Notes under the pieces: model-generated
What the model saw: the letters and a program-made list of their open reading frames with translations, nothing else
Databases searched by the model: none
What the model was told of the DNA's origin: nothing
In this document: in pieces, positions 20,743 to 32,104 of the stretch
Numbering within the stretch: the first letter of the stretch is position 1
Layout of the letters: each line of letters opens with the position of its first letter
DNA from: Gracilaria domingensis
Taxonomy: Eukaryota; Rhodophyta; Florideophyceae; Gracilariales; Gracilariaceae
DNA length: 60,987 nucleotides
Reading direction: 5' to 3'
NCBI GenBank assembly: GCA_022539475.1
Contig: VCMS01000383.1
Coordinates: forward strand, 1 to 60,987
Position numbers and translations under genes: made by a program

Positions 20743-23700
20743 GGCTGTACAAGATCAACGTGCTCAGTTGGTCCTTCGTCTGAATCATGATAGAATCGAT
20801 TGATGTAGAATCGGTGTTGAAACCATTGAAGTGGAGGACAAAAAGGTGGAGCAGCGTAGTTTGATCGAACAACATGGAAAGTTCCCTGTAGTGCAGAAGC
20901 CGGAACCATCCCGTACCAAGGAGTTAACTCTACGATAGTCTCCGCTTTGGAATGACGAGGGAACGGAAGAGTGTGGTTCTTTTCATCGTTTGTAGCCCAC
21001 CGTAAAGATATGCATTTCAATATGTGGTCGATGTTTGTTGCGGGGGGTAAAACCTCGAAATACCGGACGAATGCCACCTCTGGTGCGGTAAGTGCAGAAT
21101 CAAGGAGAGATATTCGAATCAGAGCGACTACCTGGGCAACCCAAGTCTCTGAATCTTCTCCGCTTACCAATACAGTGGAAAACTTTGGCTTTCTACTGGG
21201 ACCAAATGCTGGAGAAGCGAAGACACGTTGGATGATGGGGTATTTGGGTCGTCCCAGCTTAAGTGCCTTAGAAGACGAATCGAAGTGTTCAAGAGTCGGA
21301 ACGAAACCGCCTTTCACGAGGGCCGAATTCACCAGAGTTATCCTTGTCTTTTCTGGGAAGTATGTAATAGAGTGCTCATCCAGTGTTTCTTTCACGAGAC
21401 TGAGGAAAGGAGGAAGGGCCTGTTCACCAATTTGATCAAGAATCGACCTTGTGTCCCTACTTGAGAACATCTCTCTAACAGCAGTCCATGTTTTTGAACT
21501 GGACATACTTGAAACACAATGTTGAAGAGCTCGTAAAGTGAAAGAACGCCCTCTCGTTGCAAACCGAGGAAGCTGTGTGGAAGTTCCTGGTAAACCTGGA
21601 TTACGCTGGTAAAGAGTATTGCCATTCCATTGCTTTCTAACATGTCCGTGCTCAATGGAGCGAATAGTCTCCTCCACAGCCGTTGCTGTTCTTCTGGACG
21701 TCTTTTTTTAGTGTCTCTTAAATAGCAGGTGTGCATGTTCGTATATGCCTGCGTCGTAGTACTTGATACTTTCCAGACGGCGAATATCGTCCACGAGATG
21801 ATCGAGAAGATGAAACTTCAGAGTTCCCAGTCTGGAGGGATGAAAATCCGCCAGAGTCTTTGTTGCGGAACGCTTGAAGGCTTCAATCTCCGAACTAAGA
21901 CACAGGAGAGAGCTTTCAGTCCAATACGGGTCACGATTTTATCTGAATAAGGTCGAGAGCAAGTCCGAGTACTGAGAGAAAACGGTTGTGATTGGGGCAA
22001 CGTCCTGTTCTCCACAGCATATGTCAAAGAATGCTCCTATGAAGGGAAAGACCATGTCAAGTGCTTTGTAGTTTTTGGCCTCCAGCATTCCACGGAGACC
22101 GTCTTTCGTGAAGATACCATTCAAAGATTTGCCTTTCTCCTGCGTGGAGAAATCGATATGTAAACCTTTGGCAGGAGAATCGCGTTCTATGGCAGCTAGA
22201 ATTGCGTTTGCATGGTTGAGAAGTTAGGTGCGTATCGTTCGAAATGAACGCGATGCAGATGTTCCTATTGTGGTGCACAGGGTGTCTGACTGCAGTCTCT
22301 CGATTGTGGCCGTTTTTATCAACTTTGAGATGCCGAGATGCAAGTTGTGTAATGGTTCGAATGAGAACAGACTGTATGGAGACAATCCCGGGATCATTCC
22401 AAGGCTTACGGAAGTTTCGAGGAACGAAGGAATGAGAGATATGGAATTTGAACGCATCAGAGTATCCGCTTGAGATCTCCTCTCCCTCGCACGACGTGGA
22501 CGTCTTTCCGCCTCGTCTTTTTGTGCATGTTGCAAGATAGCTGTGTATGTCTTTCGGATGCTTTTCGTGTGCTTTTGAGAACGTCCGTTGAATGAGGTGG
22601 GAATAGGACTGCATAAAGATGAGCGAGGGGCTTTGCATCTATGGCACGGGCTTTCCGTTTTGGTCCAATGAAGAATGGACAGAATGTCCTTAGCCTCAGG
22701 AATATGCGCACAATAACTTGCAAGCAGAGGATGGCACACTCGACTTAGTTTGTCTTCGCCGATGAACTGAAAACCTTTCTGCGTGAGATTTAGAATGGGC
22801 TCCAGGACTTGACGAAGAGATTCTTGAAGGATTTGCATCCTGGACTCGCGTAGAGACTTGCTAGAAACAAATGGCATTGCGTCTGCTTCAGATGCGGAAA
22901 CCTCGATCAGTGTGGTAGGGAAGTATGCCACTACTGTGAGGTCATCACGGATACACTTACGGCGAAGCTCGTCGGAGAAGTTGAGAAATATGAGGTGAAG
23001 AGGATAGGCGGTAACCGATGTTTGCTTTAGAGTTGTTGAAGACTTATCGGTGTATACCTGCAGAAGACCTACGAAAGATTCACTGTAACTTATTTCTTGG
23101 GAGTACCACACTATTCTAATATCCAAAGAGCCCATGACCATTTCCTTAAGTTTTGAGGTGGCGTCTCTTGCGAGAGAGGCGGACATGGGGTGAGATATTT
23201 TCGTGGAGTGGGTCTGAGGTATAGGGTGGAAGAATGTGTTTTCGTTGTTAGCCAACTGGAGCTGTTTCACAAGTGTCTGAACGGGGTCTCTCGTGTAGAG
23301 GGTGGCGCTGAACTTACATCCTTCTGGCGAGACAGTTCTGCGATTGAAACCGTCCTTTGAGGCGTATCGTTCGAAAATGGCGTTCTTCAGTTCTGTACAG
23401 CGCTTGGAACTTGTTATGGTCTCGTTGAATCGCTTTTGCGAGAATCGCGGGTCCCGAAGTAGCCCAATTAGCTCGTCCGCCTCACGATGACCAAGGTTGG
23501 AAGCTACTGAAGCCAGACAAACCGTGAGATAATCCATATGCAAATCACCGAGGGTCTCCTCAGAAGGCACTGGGCGGGAACTGCTTCCGTGTTCTCGCTC
23601 TAATGACGCGGGACCCGGGGAAGGAGAAACACAATGCGAAGTGTCCGGAATGGGAGGGGCGCACGGAGTGGGGTCGACGATGTCCTCGGACACTGGAGGC

Positions 23701-23918
23701 TCGGGAAGGCGACAAGGGGCAGTGACCGTTTCGGAAGATGCGGGCGCGGGCGCGGAAAGCTTGAGACGCTTGCTTCTCCGAATGGGCCGGCTATTGTCGT
23801 CTTCCAGCGCTGCTTTCAGACGAAACGGGCAATGGTTGACATGCTGTTGAAGAGATAAGACTCCTCGGCGAGTAACGAAGGGGCACCCACGCTTCTTATG
23901 TGTACAGTAGTAGACCAT
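20739..23918 (-). pseudogene. Plavaka-type transposase (copy A), frameshifted
   Basis: About 1,060 codons. The ATG at 23918 begins MVYYCTHKKRGCPF, an N-terminal C2HC zinc finger (C-x6-C-x13-H-x3-C, ending LSLQQHVNHC), and is preferred to the non-ATG start at 24002. Family-like core motifs are YTDKSSTTLKQTSVTAYPLH, VVAYFPTTL, RVCHPLLASYCAHIPEAKDI, PCHRCKAP and FSFEPLHNLHLGISKLIK. The ORF breaks near 22224, continues in another frame (MLEAKNYKALDMVFPFIGAF, 21939-22124) and ends in 20739-21677 (FVRYFEVLPPATN, HILKCISLRW, HRFYINRFY). The same pieces occur in copy B. It moves DNA by cut-and-paste; as read it needs at least two frame repairs, so it is inactive or mis-sequenced. The family assignment is by motif resemblance. 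Confidence 0.7.
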
Positions 23919-24594
23919 GGGAAGAAGAAATGAACGAGAAACGACGACAAAGACTGCAAGGGAAGGGCGTCCGAAGGGAGAAGGAGGTCGAGCGACAGTC
24001 AATATCGACGTCTTGCTCAGAACGGAGAATATATTTTGAGTCTAAATCACGTGCTTTCGTTCAAAAAGGAACGTAGGTACACGTCGACCTCAACACAAGG
24101 GTGTACTTCTCGTATTATCTACCACTGGTTATAAACCTGTGGTTTCCCAACGTTGTACGCTGTACACTTGTCCAATCTCGCACAGAAAAATAAATCTCTT
24201 CCCTCCGCCGCCGCCCCCGCCCGTCCGACGTCCGACCTTTTGTTACCGTCGTGATCCGTGCCATCCTCGCGTTCTACTCCGCTCCATCGTACGTTTTTCC
24301 GCCCTCGCACTCGCTACGAAGTGCGAGGGCGGAAAAAAGTACGACGGATTACGAAGTAGCGTGCTGAGAATGGATTCCATTAAGCGGACATGAAGCGTAC
24401 CTCATTCTCTTTCTCCGCCCTCGTCGGACGCCTCCATAAAGCGGACAGCATCCGTATCTCACGGATGTATTCCGTGCAGTCTTTCCGTGCAGTCTTTTCG
24501 TACGTGCTTCCATTTCCTTCTACGTATCTTTGTTCTAAACTAACCAATCCTCATTACGTCTTTTCGCGCTCTGCGACATGTACACGGCAAGAAA

Positions 24595-25500
24595 ACGGCT
24601 TTGGGTTACTTTTGCGAGTTACTAGGTCTCTCGACTTTTCTAGCGCAACGTTTCTGTTTTGCTCTTATCAATGGTACGTTCTATCGCATTTCAACTGTAT
24701 CCAACGGAGCATTGACTAACTTATGGATACTTTCTGCTTGCGTATACAGGAAAACGACCAATTTCATTTCGTCTCTCAAGATCGATCTCTGGCTGTTCGG
24801 GATAGGCGATTCTGGTACTTGGTTGGGACATAGGCTGCTCTCTCGTTAATCGCATCTTGCGGTATGTCTGCTGCATGGGCATTCTTGGTGTCCTTGGTTG
24901 TGAGTTCTCGCTTCGACACCTTTTCGCGCTTTACGATGATGGTGGGCTGGTAATCTAACCGATCCCTTTCCTTCTTCTTTCTCATTTTGCGAGTTACTAG
25001 GTCTCTCGACTTTTCTAGCGCAACGTTTCTGTTTTGCTCTTATCAATGGTACGTTCTATCGCATTTCAACTGTATCCAACGGAGCATTGACTAACATATG
25101 GATACTTTCTGCTTGCGTATACAGGTAAACGACCAATTTCATTTCGTCTCTAAAGATCGATCTCTGGCTGTTCGGGATAGGCGATTCTGGTACTTGGTTG
25201 GGACATAGGCTGCTCTTTCGTTTATCGCATCTTGAGGTATGTTTGCTGCATGGGCATTCTTGGTGTCCTTGGTTGTGAGTTCTCGCTTCGACACCTTTCG
25301 CGCTTTACGATGATGGTGGGCTGGTAATCTAACCGATCCCTTTCCTTCTTCTTTTTCATTTTGCGAGTTACTAGGTCCCTCGAATTTTCTATCGCAACGT
25401 TTCTGTTTTGCTTTATCAATGGTACGTTCCATCGCATTTCAAATGTATCCAACGGATCATTGACTAACTTATTGATACTTTCTGCTTGCGTATACAGGTA
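24595..25500. repeat. About 2.4 tandem ~375-bp units
   Basis: GATCGATCTCTGGCTGTTCG starts at 24780 and again at 25155 (375 bp). A partial unit precedes the first. Same unit as at 3040-3770. Confidence 0.85.
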
Positions 25501-25542
25501 AATGACTTTTGATGCGGAGGTAGCTCACGAGTTGCAGGTGCA

Positions 25543-25720
25543 GGTTCCTCAAGTAGGGAACCATGCATCTGGGCATGGTTCCCTACATGAGGAACGGAGA
25601 GGATGAGGCGCTTCGCGCCTCATCCTCTCGGAGTGCGTATGTGTTCTACCGATCCAGCACTATGGTGGAGGTGCAGTCTGCGCCATCTGCCGCAGATTGC
25701 GCCTACACCCGCTCCATTAT
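25543..25720. repeat. Three consecutive hairpins (copy A version)
   Basis: Same order and nearly the same sequence as 3803-3978, including the perfect 15-bp GAGAGGATGAGGCGC stem at 25597-25629. Conservation in two copies suggests these belong to the transposon end. Confidence 0.85.
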
Positions 25721-26106
25721 GGGGAAATGGTACATGTAATATAGCAAAGTAGTGGTTAGCAAAAGCGGTCGATAGAAGAATAGATACGAATAAAACGGTA
25801 TGATTTCATAATGGGCATCATCTGTACTAGCACTAGTATTCCATGCGTTGCAGGGTATCATTCCGCAGAAGGTATCGTGTAATGTGCACCTTAATGGAAA
25901 CTGAACCTAGACTTCGCGAAATACAGTTCAGGTAGCCTTCGACTAAAGAACTAGCACGAGTGGAAAACCCACCAGTATTTACTGCACAGCGATTCTGGAC
26001 GACCCAAGCAATTATCTGCAAATTTTGAAATAATTGATCTCGATATCTTTTCAAAAAATTTACTGGACGACCCTCGCCAAAAACTAGCATCTGCAAGAGA
26101 CAGACG

Positions 26107-26539
26107 ACATTCTACATTTCTATGACATACATAACAGACTTCTGTCAACTGTTATGGACATCAGCATTTTTGTGCTCGGATGTGGTCACAAATAGACCTC
26201 TGAATACACTCTACACTGTTGCCTACAAATGTGACCAAGAATCTTGCAAATCAGTAAGAAACAGATGTCTACCTTAAGCAAGAACTTGTAGATGTTTCAC
26301 ACAAAAATGTGACGAGTAAAAGCAGCGTTAACAGCACTACACATATTCAACAAATGACAAATGTAACAGTGGCACTTGACAATCACTAGTTTATAATAGA
26401 CCTTATCAACCTCCCACATTTTGCATTCACATCCGTGAATGCAAACTGTTAGCAAAATGTCTGTTATCTTGTACACAAAGCAGCCGTTGCTTCGCTTTTA
26501 TTGTGTTCACAGAATGAATACCTAGCATTTGGATGCTGT
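26107..26539. other. Flank of copy A, no gene
   Basis: AT-rich. One palindrome, TTTGCATTCAC near 26422 with its complement at about 26436. Nothing else recognised. Confidence 0.5.
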
Positions 26540-27965
26540 GGGCACAGGCTGTGCCTATACTCACAGCAGGTTTTGCAGCCGCTGTGAGCATAGGCTATCC
26601 CAGTGCTCATAGCAGTTAGTGCGGAGGCTGTGAGCACGGGCTATGCCTGTACTCACAGCAGTTGGAGTGGACGCTGTGAGCACGGGCTGCGCCTGTGCTC
26701 ATAGCACTTGGGGTGGACGCTGTCAGCACGGGCTATGCCTGTGCTCACAGCTACCCCTATGTACATGTGTGCACGGGATCTGTCTCTGCATGCACTCTGC
26801 TTTTGCTTCAAGCAAACGTTGCGGACTCTGCGGGAAGCAAGCTTATTTAGTTTCTGGACTCTAGCATAGGCGCAGTCTGTGCACACTACTGCTGATGTGA
26901 GCTCTGGTGGCACGGGCTGTACCTGTGCCCACAATGCATTTAGTGGATGCTGTGAGCACGGGCTGTGCCTGTGCTCACAGCAGGTTCTGTGGATGCTGTG
27001 AGCACGGGCTGTGCCTGTGCTCACAGCAGATGATGTGGACGCTGTGAGCACAGGCACAGCCTGCGCTCACAGCAGTTGATGTAGAGGCTGTGAGCACGAC
27101 CTGTGCCTGTGCCCACAGCAGGTGATGTGGACGCTGTGAACACAGGCACAGCCTGTGCTCTCATCAGGGCATGAGAACGTTGTGAGCACGGGCTGAGCCC
27201 ATTCTCACAACAGGTTCGATTAATGCTGTGAGCACAGGCTGTGCCTGTACTCATAGCAGTTGATTTGAAGGCTGTGAGCACGGGCTGTGCCTGGGCTCAC
27301 AGCAGGTGATGTGGACGCTGTGAGCACAGGCTCTGCCTGTGCTCTCAGCAGGTCATGAGAACAATGTGAGCGCGGGCTGTGCCTTTTCTCGCAACAGGTT
27401 CTGCTGACGTTGTGAGCACAGGGTGTGCCTGTGCTCACAGCAGTTGATGTGTAGGCTGTGAGCACAGGCTGTGCCTGTGCTCACAGCAGTTGATGTAGAG
27501 GCTGTGAGCACAGGCTGTGCCTGTGCTCACAGCAGTTGATTTGAAGGCTGTGAGCACGGGCTGTGCCTGTGCTCACAGCAGATGATGTAGACGCTGTGAG
27601 CACAGGCTGTGCTTGTGCTCTCAGCAGGTCATAAAGTCGTTTTGAGCACGGGGCTGTGCCTGTTCTCACACAGGTTCTGTTGACGCTGTGAGCACAGGCA
27701 CAGTCTGTGCTCACAGCAGTTGATGTAGAGACTTTGAGCACGGGCTGTGCTTCTGCTCACAGCAGGTGATGTGGGCGCTGTAAACACAGACTGTGCCTGT
27801 GCTTTCAGCAGGTCAAAAAGAAGTTGTGGGCACGGGCTGTGCCTGTTCTCACAACAGGTTCTGTTGCGCTGTGAGCATGAGCTGTGCCTGTGCTCACAGC
27901 AGTTGATGTGGATGCTGTGAGTAAGGGCTGTGCCTGTGCTCACAGCAAGCCGTGCCTGTGGACGC
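26540..27965. repeat. Minisatellite of 46-bp hairpin units (about 30 copies)
   Basis: Units begin GCTGTGAGCAC at, for example, 27501, 27547 and 27593, a strict 46-bp period. Most units contain CTGTGAGCACAGGC, a 3-base loop TGT, then the exact reverse complement, so each can fold into a 14-bp stem. The stem is joined by a variable linker (AGTTGATGTAGAG, AGGTGATGTGGAC and others). Copies vary by substitutions, and 26740-26930 is interrupted by diverged sequence. The long minus-strand ORFs across it (AHS repeats) follow the repeat and are not believed to be genes. Confidence 0.9.
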
Positions 27966-28349
27966 TGTGCGCATAGGCTTTGTCTGTGCTTACAGCAGTC
28001 GCACTTGAGAACTGGACACAGCCGAGACTGCCGCTGCTGTAGCAAGCTCACCAGTGACAGGCACCGACAGCCTGTGCTTGTAGCAGGCTGGTAAGGCTGT
28101 GAACACGGACAGTTCATAGGGTGACTTCTGACACGATTAAGTCTGTTACGTAAGGCGTTCAGATTTGAGGAAGAACCCTCTGTTTTGACCCCGTTTAGAA
28201 GGGGTGTTGAAATCGCCTGTTACTGTACATTCAGCAGGGTACAGGTTGCAGGGAATGTAAAGTTAGGGCCTTTCTACAAAAGGACAGACACGGCGCTTTT
28301 TGTCCAAAACGTTGTATATTTTGAAGAAAGACATCCATAAAAGACACGT
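27966..28349. other. No gene; degraded edge of the minisatellite
   Basis: Scattered CTGTGCTTGTAGCAGG-like pieces to about 28110, then unique sequence without recognisable features. Confidence 0.4.
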
Positions 28350-29890
28350 CGCGTTTGTCCACGTTCAATCAAAGAGCATTCAAAATTGTCCGCGCAATCC
28401 GAGCGACCCCAAACAGTAGACAAAACGTTCCGCGCTGCGACCGCGGTGCCTTTGCTTCAAACTGTGAAGTTCACATCACGACGCAACGGAACGATCACTT
28501 GGTGACCGTTTCACGCCGTTCACGCTCTTCGGAACAGCCCGTGCCGCCCTCCAGTACCTTCTTCCATACTTCCCTTGTCTCGTTCCAACCCCCGCCGCAC
28601 AAACAATTACCATTTTCAGTGCTGAAGTACTCACAGCCGCCTCAAAGAAAACCACTTTTTGCAGCACTTCTGAGACCACTCTCAGCGCTGTATAATTCTA
28701 CACCCGCCCCAATAACCGCCGCAGTACATATCTTCTTTCATGCGTCGACAACAACCAAGTTTCGTATCGCTTCTCCCACCACCGCTCCCAACAACCCAAC
28801 ACCACTTCGTCCATTTCCCGCACTACCACTTCACCATCCACCACCGCTCTGACGGATCCTCCCGCCGTCGCTCACAAAGTTCACACCCACCGCCACGTCC
28901 ACCATTTCTCCCACTACCACTCCCGCCGCCGCTTCGTCTGCTCCCGCCGCCGCTCCCACAGCTGCTTCCGCCGCCGTTCTCACCGTCGCTGCAGCCGCCG
29001 CTCTAGCGGCCGCTACTGCCGGCGCAACTGCACAACTCCAACCGCCGCCCATCGCCGGTTTCACGGCCATTTGTACCACCGTTCCCACTGCATCTGATAA
29101 CGCTGTGCGGACAGTATATTACGCAGCCAATCATACCGCCTTTCCAGTCGGCACCCCCCCGATTGTCCCCCGGCACCATTCCCACCGTAAGTTTTAGCGT
29201 CGATCGCATCGTCCCTCTAACCGCCGTTCCCAGTGTCAATCTCACCATCATTCTCGCAGGCAATCTACCCGCCTCTTCTACCGCCTTTCCCACCATCGCC
29301 TCCACCGCTTGTTGCACAACTGCTTCTACCTGTGCATCGGCTGGCGTTTTTGGCTGCTTCCACAGCGGACCGCCTTACCAAATTCAACCGCAACAGAGAT
29401 CACATATTCGAACGACCATCGCAACAACTTTTTGCGCCGTGCGGAGCGCCATTCTTACGGCCAGACACCGTACTGATCACAGCCGCACGACCACCAAATC
29501 CCACCGCCCACCGCCAGTGTTGTCGTCCTTCTGCACACCCACCAATCAGAATAGGATCATATCCAGGCTCTTAACACCTCAATTCGCATAAACTGCAGCA
29601 GTCACTCCGACCACCGAATCGACCGCCGCACGCAACATTGACAGCCGCTCCAACTACCGCCGACAAAGACTTCAGCGCTTTAACTATCAAGAAACGCACC
29701 GAACGCCGCTCCTAACGGCGACCACCAGACTGCTAACTGGTACCGCTTTTGGCGACGGCATCTAAGCTCGCTTCCACGAAAGACCTCCGCACGGACTTTG
29801 CCTTCCACCTCACCGACCTCCGCTCCCACCGTCGACCGCAGCACTGATGTGTAACTCTCCAACTGGTCTACTCTGTATCCAAATCATTTA
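28350..29890. repeat. Degenerate ACCGCC-rich array upstream of the Harbinger transposase
   Basis: The plus strand is C-rich and carries CCGCC or ACCGC motifs spaced roughly 12-40 bases apart, often followed by TTCCCAC or GCTCCCA (for example 28960-29030 and 29220-29300). ORFs such as 28355-28852 and 29163-29591 are low-complexity products of this composition. It ends just before the transposase ATG, so it may be its subterminal binding region or 5' leader. Confidence 0.5.
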
Positions 29891-29899
29891 TTTTTTGAT

Positions 29900-31123
29900 A
29901 TGGAGAGCCAAAAGTTGCGAGGAGCCTTTCTACTCCTACAATGTATCATGTCGCTCGAAGATGACAACGAGGAGCTCGTAGCCTCTTTGGCCTCGGAAGG
30001 ATACGGTATGGCTCTGGTGGCGGACAATCTGGATCTCAGAGCTGGTAGTAGTGGCAGAGTGTGGCGCAGAATTAGAAACTCTCAAACGTGGCTCTATGAC
30101 TATGCCTACCATCCGAATGTTAGATTAACGCAAACGTGGTCGGCGATATTCAGAGTGCCACACACGGTGTTCTGCCAGTTGGTCCCCGCTGTAGCCTCCG
30201 AAGGTAGTGTTCATACGACCGCACGTGGGAGACGCCCACTGGCAGTAGATGTGCGAGTGGCAGCATTTTTGATGTATGTCGGAGCGGGAACCTGTGAGCG
30301 CTTGGCGACAACACTCATAATAGGAACAAGCACAGTCAATGAGAGCGTTGGGATTGTTTCAAGGTTTATATGCCGCCATTTCCGTGAAGAGGTCGCCTTT
30401 CCAAACACTGAGGCCGAGCTAATACCTATCATGGCAGGGTTTGAGGAACTGGCCGGATTGCCGTACTGTCTCGGCGCTATTGACGGGACTCATATCAGAT
30501 GGCCGGCATGCCCTGAGGACCAGTATTACGAGTACCGCTGCTACAAGGGGTACACCAGCATCGTGATTTTTGCCGTATGTGATGCACACAGGCGCTTCCT
30601 CTACGCAGATGTTGGGCTCCCAGGGGTGCTAGGAGATGGTACGATATATGGAAGGTCCGCATTAAAACGCAATATAGAGTGCGGAAAATGGTTGGAGGAC
30701 TTAATGAAAGACTTAAGGGTGGCTGGTATTAAAGTAAGACCATATTTGATGGGAGATTGTGCCTTTACTCTGGAGAGAAATATGATGAAATCTAGTTCGC
30801 AAGCTGAGATGCGGGCAAACCAGGTGCTAAGAGCCTGGGACGGAATTGCATCTAATACAAGGAAACCAATAGAATGCGCATTTGGTATTCTTAAAAACCG
30901 GTTCCCAATTCTAAGAACAGGGGTAAAGCTTCAGCACGAAGATCAAATCAGCTTGATGCTAATGGCTTGCATTATTGTGCACAATACGTGCCTCGTTGAG
31001 AATGATTTTATGACATATGATGCACCAGAAGACGAAGATAGAGATATTGGAGAAGTGGCTGGGGAGACAACTGCAGGGCGTCACCAAAGAGATGCCCTCC
31101 TTTACTATGTTCTTAATAAATGA
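29900..31123 (+). CDS. PIF/Harbinger transposase (DDE endonuclease)
   Basis: 407 residues, uninterrupted, from an ATG at 29900. A helix-turn-helix-like region at about residues 105-160 precedes the DDE nuclease: D195 in GAIDGTHIRWP, D286 in YLMGDCAF and E324 in IECAFGILKNRF. The family segment ADVGLPGVLGDGTIY lies between the first two. The full length and intact triad fit an active or recently active element of the PIF/Harbinger superfamily, which inserts with 3-bp (TWA) target duplications. Its partner gene lies 18 bases downstream in convergent orientation. Confidence 0.9.
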   Translation: MESQKLRGAFLLLQCIMSLEDDNEELVASLASEGYGMALVADNLDLRAGSSGRVWRRIRNSQTWLYDYAYHPNVRLTQTWSAIFRVPHTVFCQLVPAVASEGSVHTTARGRRPLAVDVRVAAFLMYVGAGTCERLATTLIIGTSTVNESVGIVSRFICRHFREEVAFPNTEAELIPIMAGFEELAGLPYCLGAIDGTHIRWPACPEDQYYEYRCYKGYTSIVIFAVCDAHRRFLYADVGLPGVLGDGTIYGRSALKRNIECGKWLEDLMKDLRVAGIKVRPYLMGDCAFTLERNMMKSSSQAEMRANQVLRAWDGIASNTRKPIECAFGILKNRFPILRTGVKLQHEDQISLMLMACIIVHNTCLVENDFMTYDAPEDEDRDIGEVAGETTAGRHQRDALLYYVLNK

Positions 31124-31141
31124 TCAGCAAAGTACATTGCC

Positions 31142-31693
31142 TTAAAACTTCTCCACAAATTTTTCTATCAGCAAACGCATCTTGAAGCGTTCATCGTTCC
31201 CACGTTTAAGTTCTTCAATTATTTGGGAGTGGCGATCTTTCTGATCATTGGAATAACGTTCTAGAAACCCCTTGCCGCTAGTCTTGGCACGATTACGACT
31301 ACTAGTCATGCCAAACTCACTTATATCTTGATCTGTATTACAGGCTCCTGGTGGTTCATGTCGAGCTTTTCCGGCTTCCAATTCATGCAATTCTTCATAG
31401 AATGGGGGCTTTTCATAAAGCTCTTCATCATCTCCATCTCGACCGGACTCGGAAATTTTCTGTATGTAGGCTGTATAGTCCTGTCCAAGACGAACAAATT
31501 TCTTCTGCCACGCCTGGGCTGATCTCACAATCCCATTCTCATCTTTTTCAAGCTTAATTGCACTAGCAAAAAGTTCTTTCATTGACTTGCGTTGACTAGA
31601 TTTTGATCCATATCCAACGGCCTTCATTTTCTGCAGCAAAATAATGATAGTGTCGTGTTCATAGCTTGGTTTCTTGTCCGATTTCTTTCCCAT
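31142..31693 (-). CDS. Harbinger-associated Myb/SANT-like DNA-binding protein
   Basis: 183 residues. QAWQKKFVRLGQDYTAYI and PPFYEELHEL resemble the trihelix/SANT module that accompanies Harbinger transposases and brings them to the element ends. The C-terminal half is charged and helical (RYSNDQKDRHSQIIEEL). It is convergent with the transposase, the usual arrangement. A second minus-strand frame at 31694-31859 (TEFELDLIQI, QIKPKRGVK) overlaps its start and could be an N-terminal extension separated by a one-base shift. Confidence 0.7.
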   Translation of the reverse strand: MGKKSDKKPSYEHDTIIILLQKMKAVGYGSKSSQRKSMKELFASAIKLEKDENGIVRSAQAWQKKFVRLGQDYTAYIQKISESGRDGDDEELYEKPPFYEELHELEAGKARHEPPGACNTDQDISEFGMTSSRNRAKTSGKGFLERYSNDQKDRHSQIIEELKRGNDERFKMRLLIEKFVEKF

Positions 31694-32104
31694 TATTTGG
31701 TTTAGAAGGTGCAGTAACAGCTAAATTGGGTGCAGCGTTTTCTTTGGATTCTTTGTTGTTGACATCAGTATTCTTTACCCCTCTCTTCGGCTTAATTTGG
31801 AATTGTGGTCTGATTTGGATCAAATCCAATTCAAACTCTGTCACAGGATAGCGCACCACAAATCATCATCAAAGGGTCCAAGACAACTTGGATTCTGTAA
31901 ACGTCCTCAAGAAGGATGTGAAATCAGAAGGCATGGACAAAGAACCAGCTGTGCACTGCATTCAAGTTTACGTAGCGCTCATCTAGAATTTATTCTGACA
32001 CCGAAAGCCTTGCCAATCCGAAGTCGAAACTGACCATCTTGCCAACATAAAAAGCGGACAACACAGAATGTTCACCATACATTTTCCTACTTCCACCACC
32101 TGCA
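31694..32104. other. Short intergenic region
   Basis: Apart from the possible frameshifted extension of the Myb-like gene, nothing recognisable. Confidence 0.4.

Larger units (their letters stand above)
12032..26106. mobile_element. Giant Plavaka-like transposon with DNA/chromatin-modification cargo (copy A)
   Basis: Gene order: dioxygenase (-), ParB-like (-), divergent promoter and hairpins, methyltransferase (+), gene C (+), Plavaka transposase (-), subterminal repeats. The right end is set by the point where similarity with copy 0 stops (26106). The left end is unknown and may lie in 11700-12031, where I see no terminal inverted repeat. The same gene order recurs at 46906-59820, which argues that the cargo belongs to the element and is not flanking host DNA. 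Confidence 0.65.
23919..26106. mobile_element. Subterminal region and putative right terminus of copy A
   Basis: Collinear with 2310-4384. It contains a hairpin at about 24296-24350 (CCGCCCTCGCACT arms), tandem ~375-bp repeats, three hairpins and CTGGACGACC motifs near 25992 and 26063, and ends with the shared CTGCAAGAGACAGACG at 26106. Confidence 0.6.

Noticed and set aside
26540..27965. CRISPR-like array
   Set aside because: The regular 46-bp hairpin repeats have no unique spacers, no associated genes, and the setting is eukaryotic.
26653..28117. Long minus-strand ORFs across the minisatellite (repeated AHS and VSTG peptides)
   Set aside because: They simply follow the 46-bp repeat (not a multiple of three, so each unit changes frame); no sign of coding selection.
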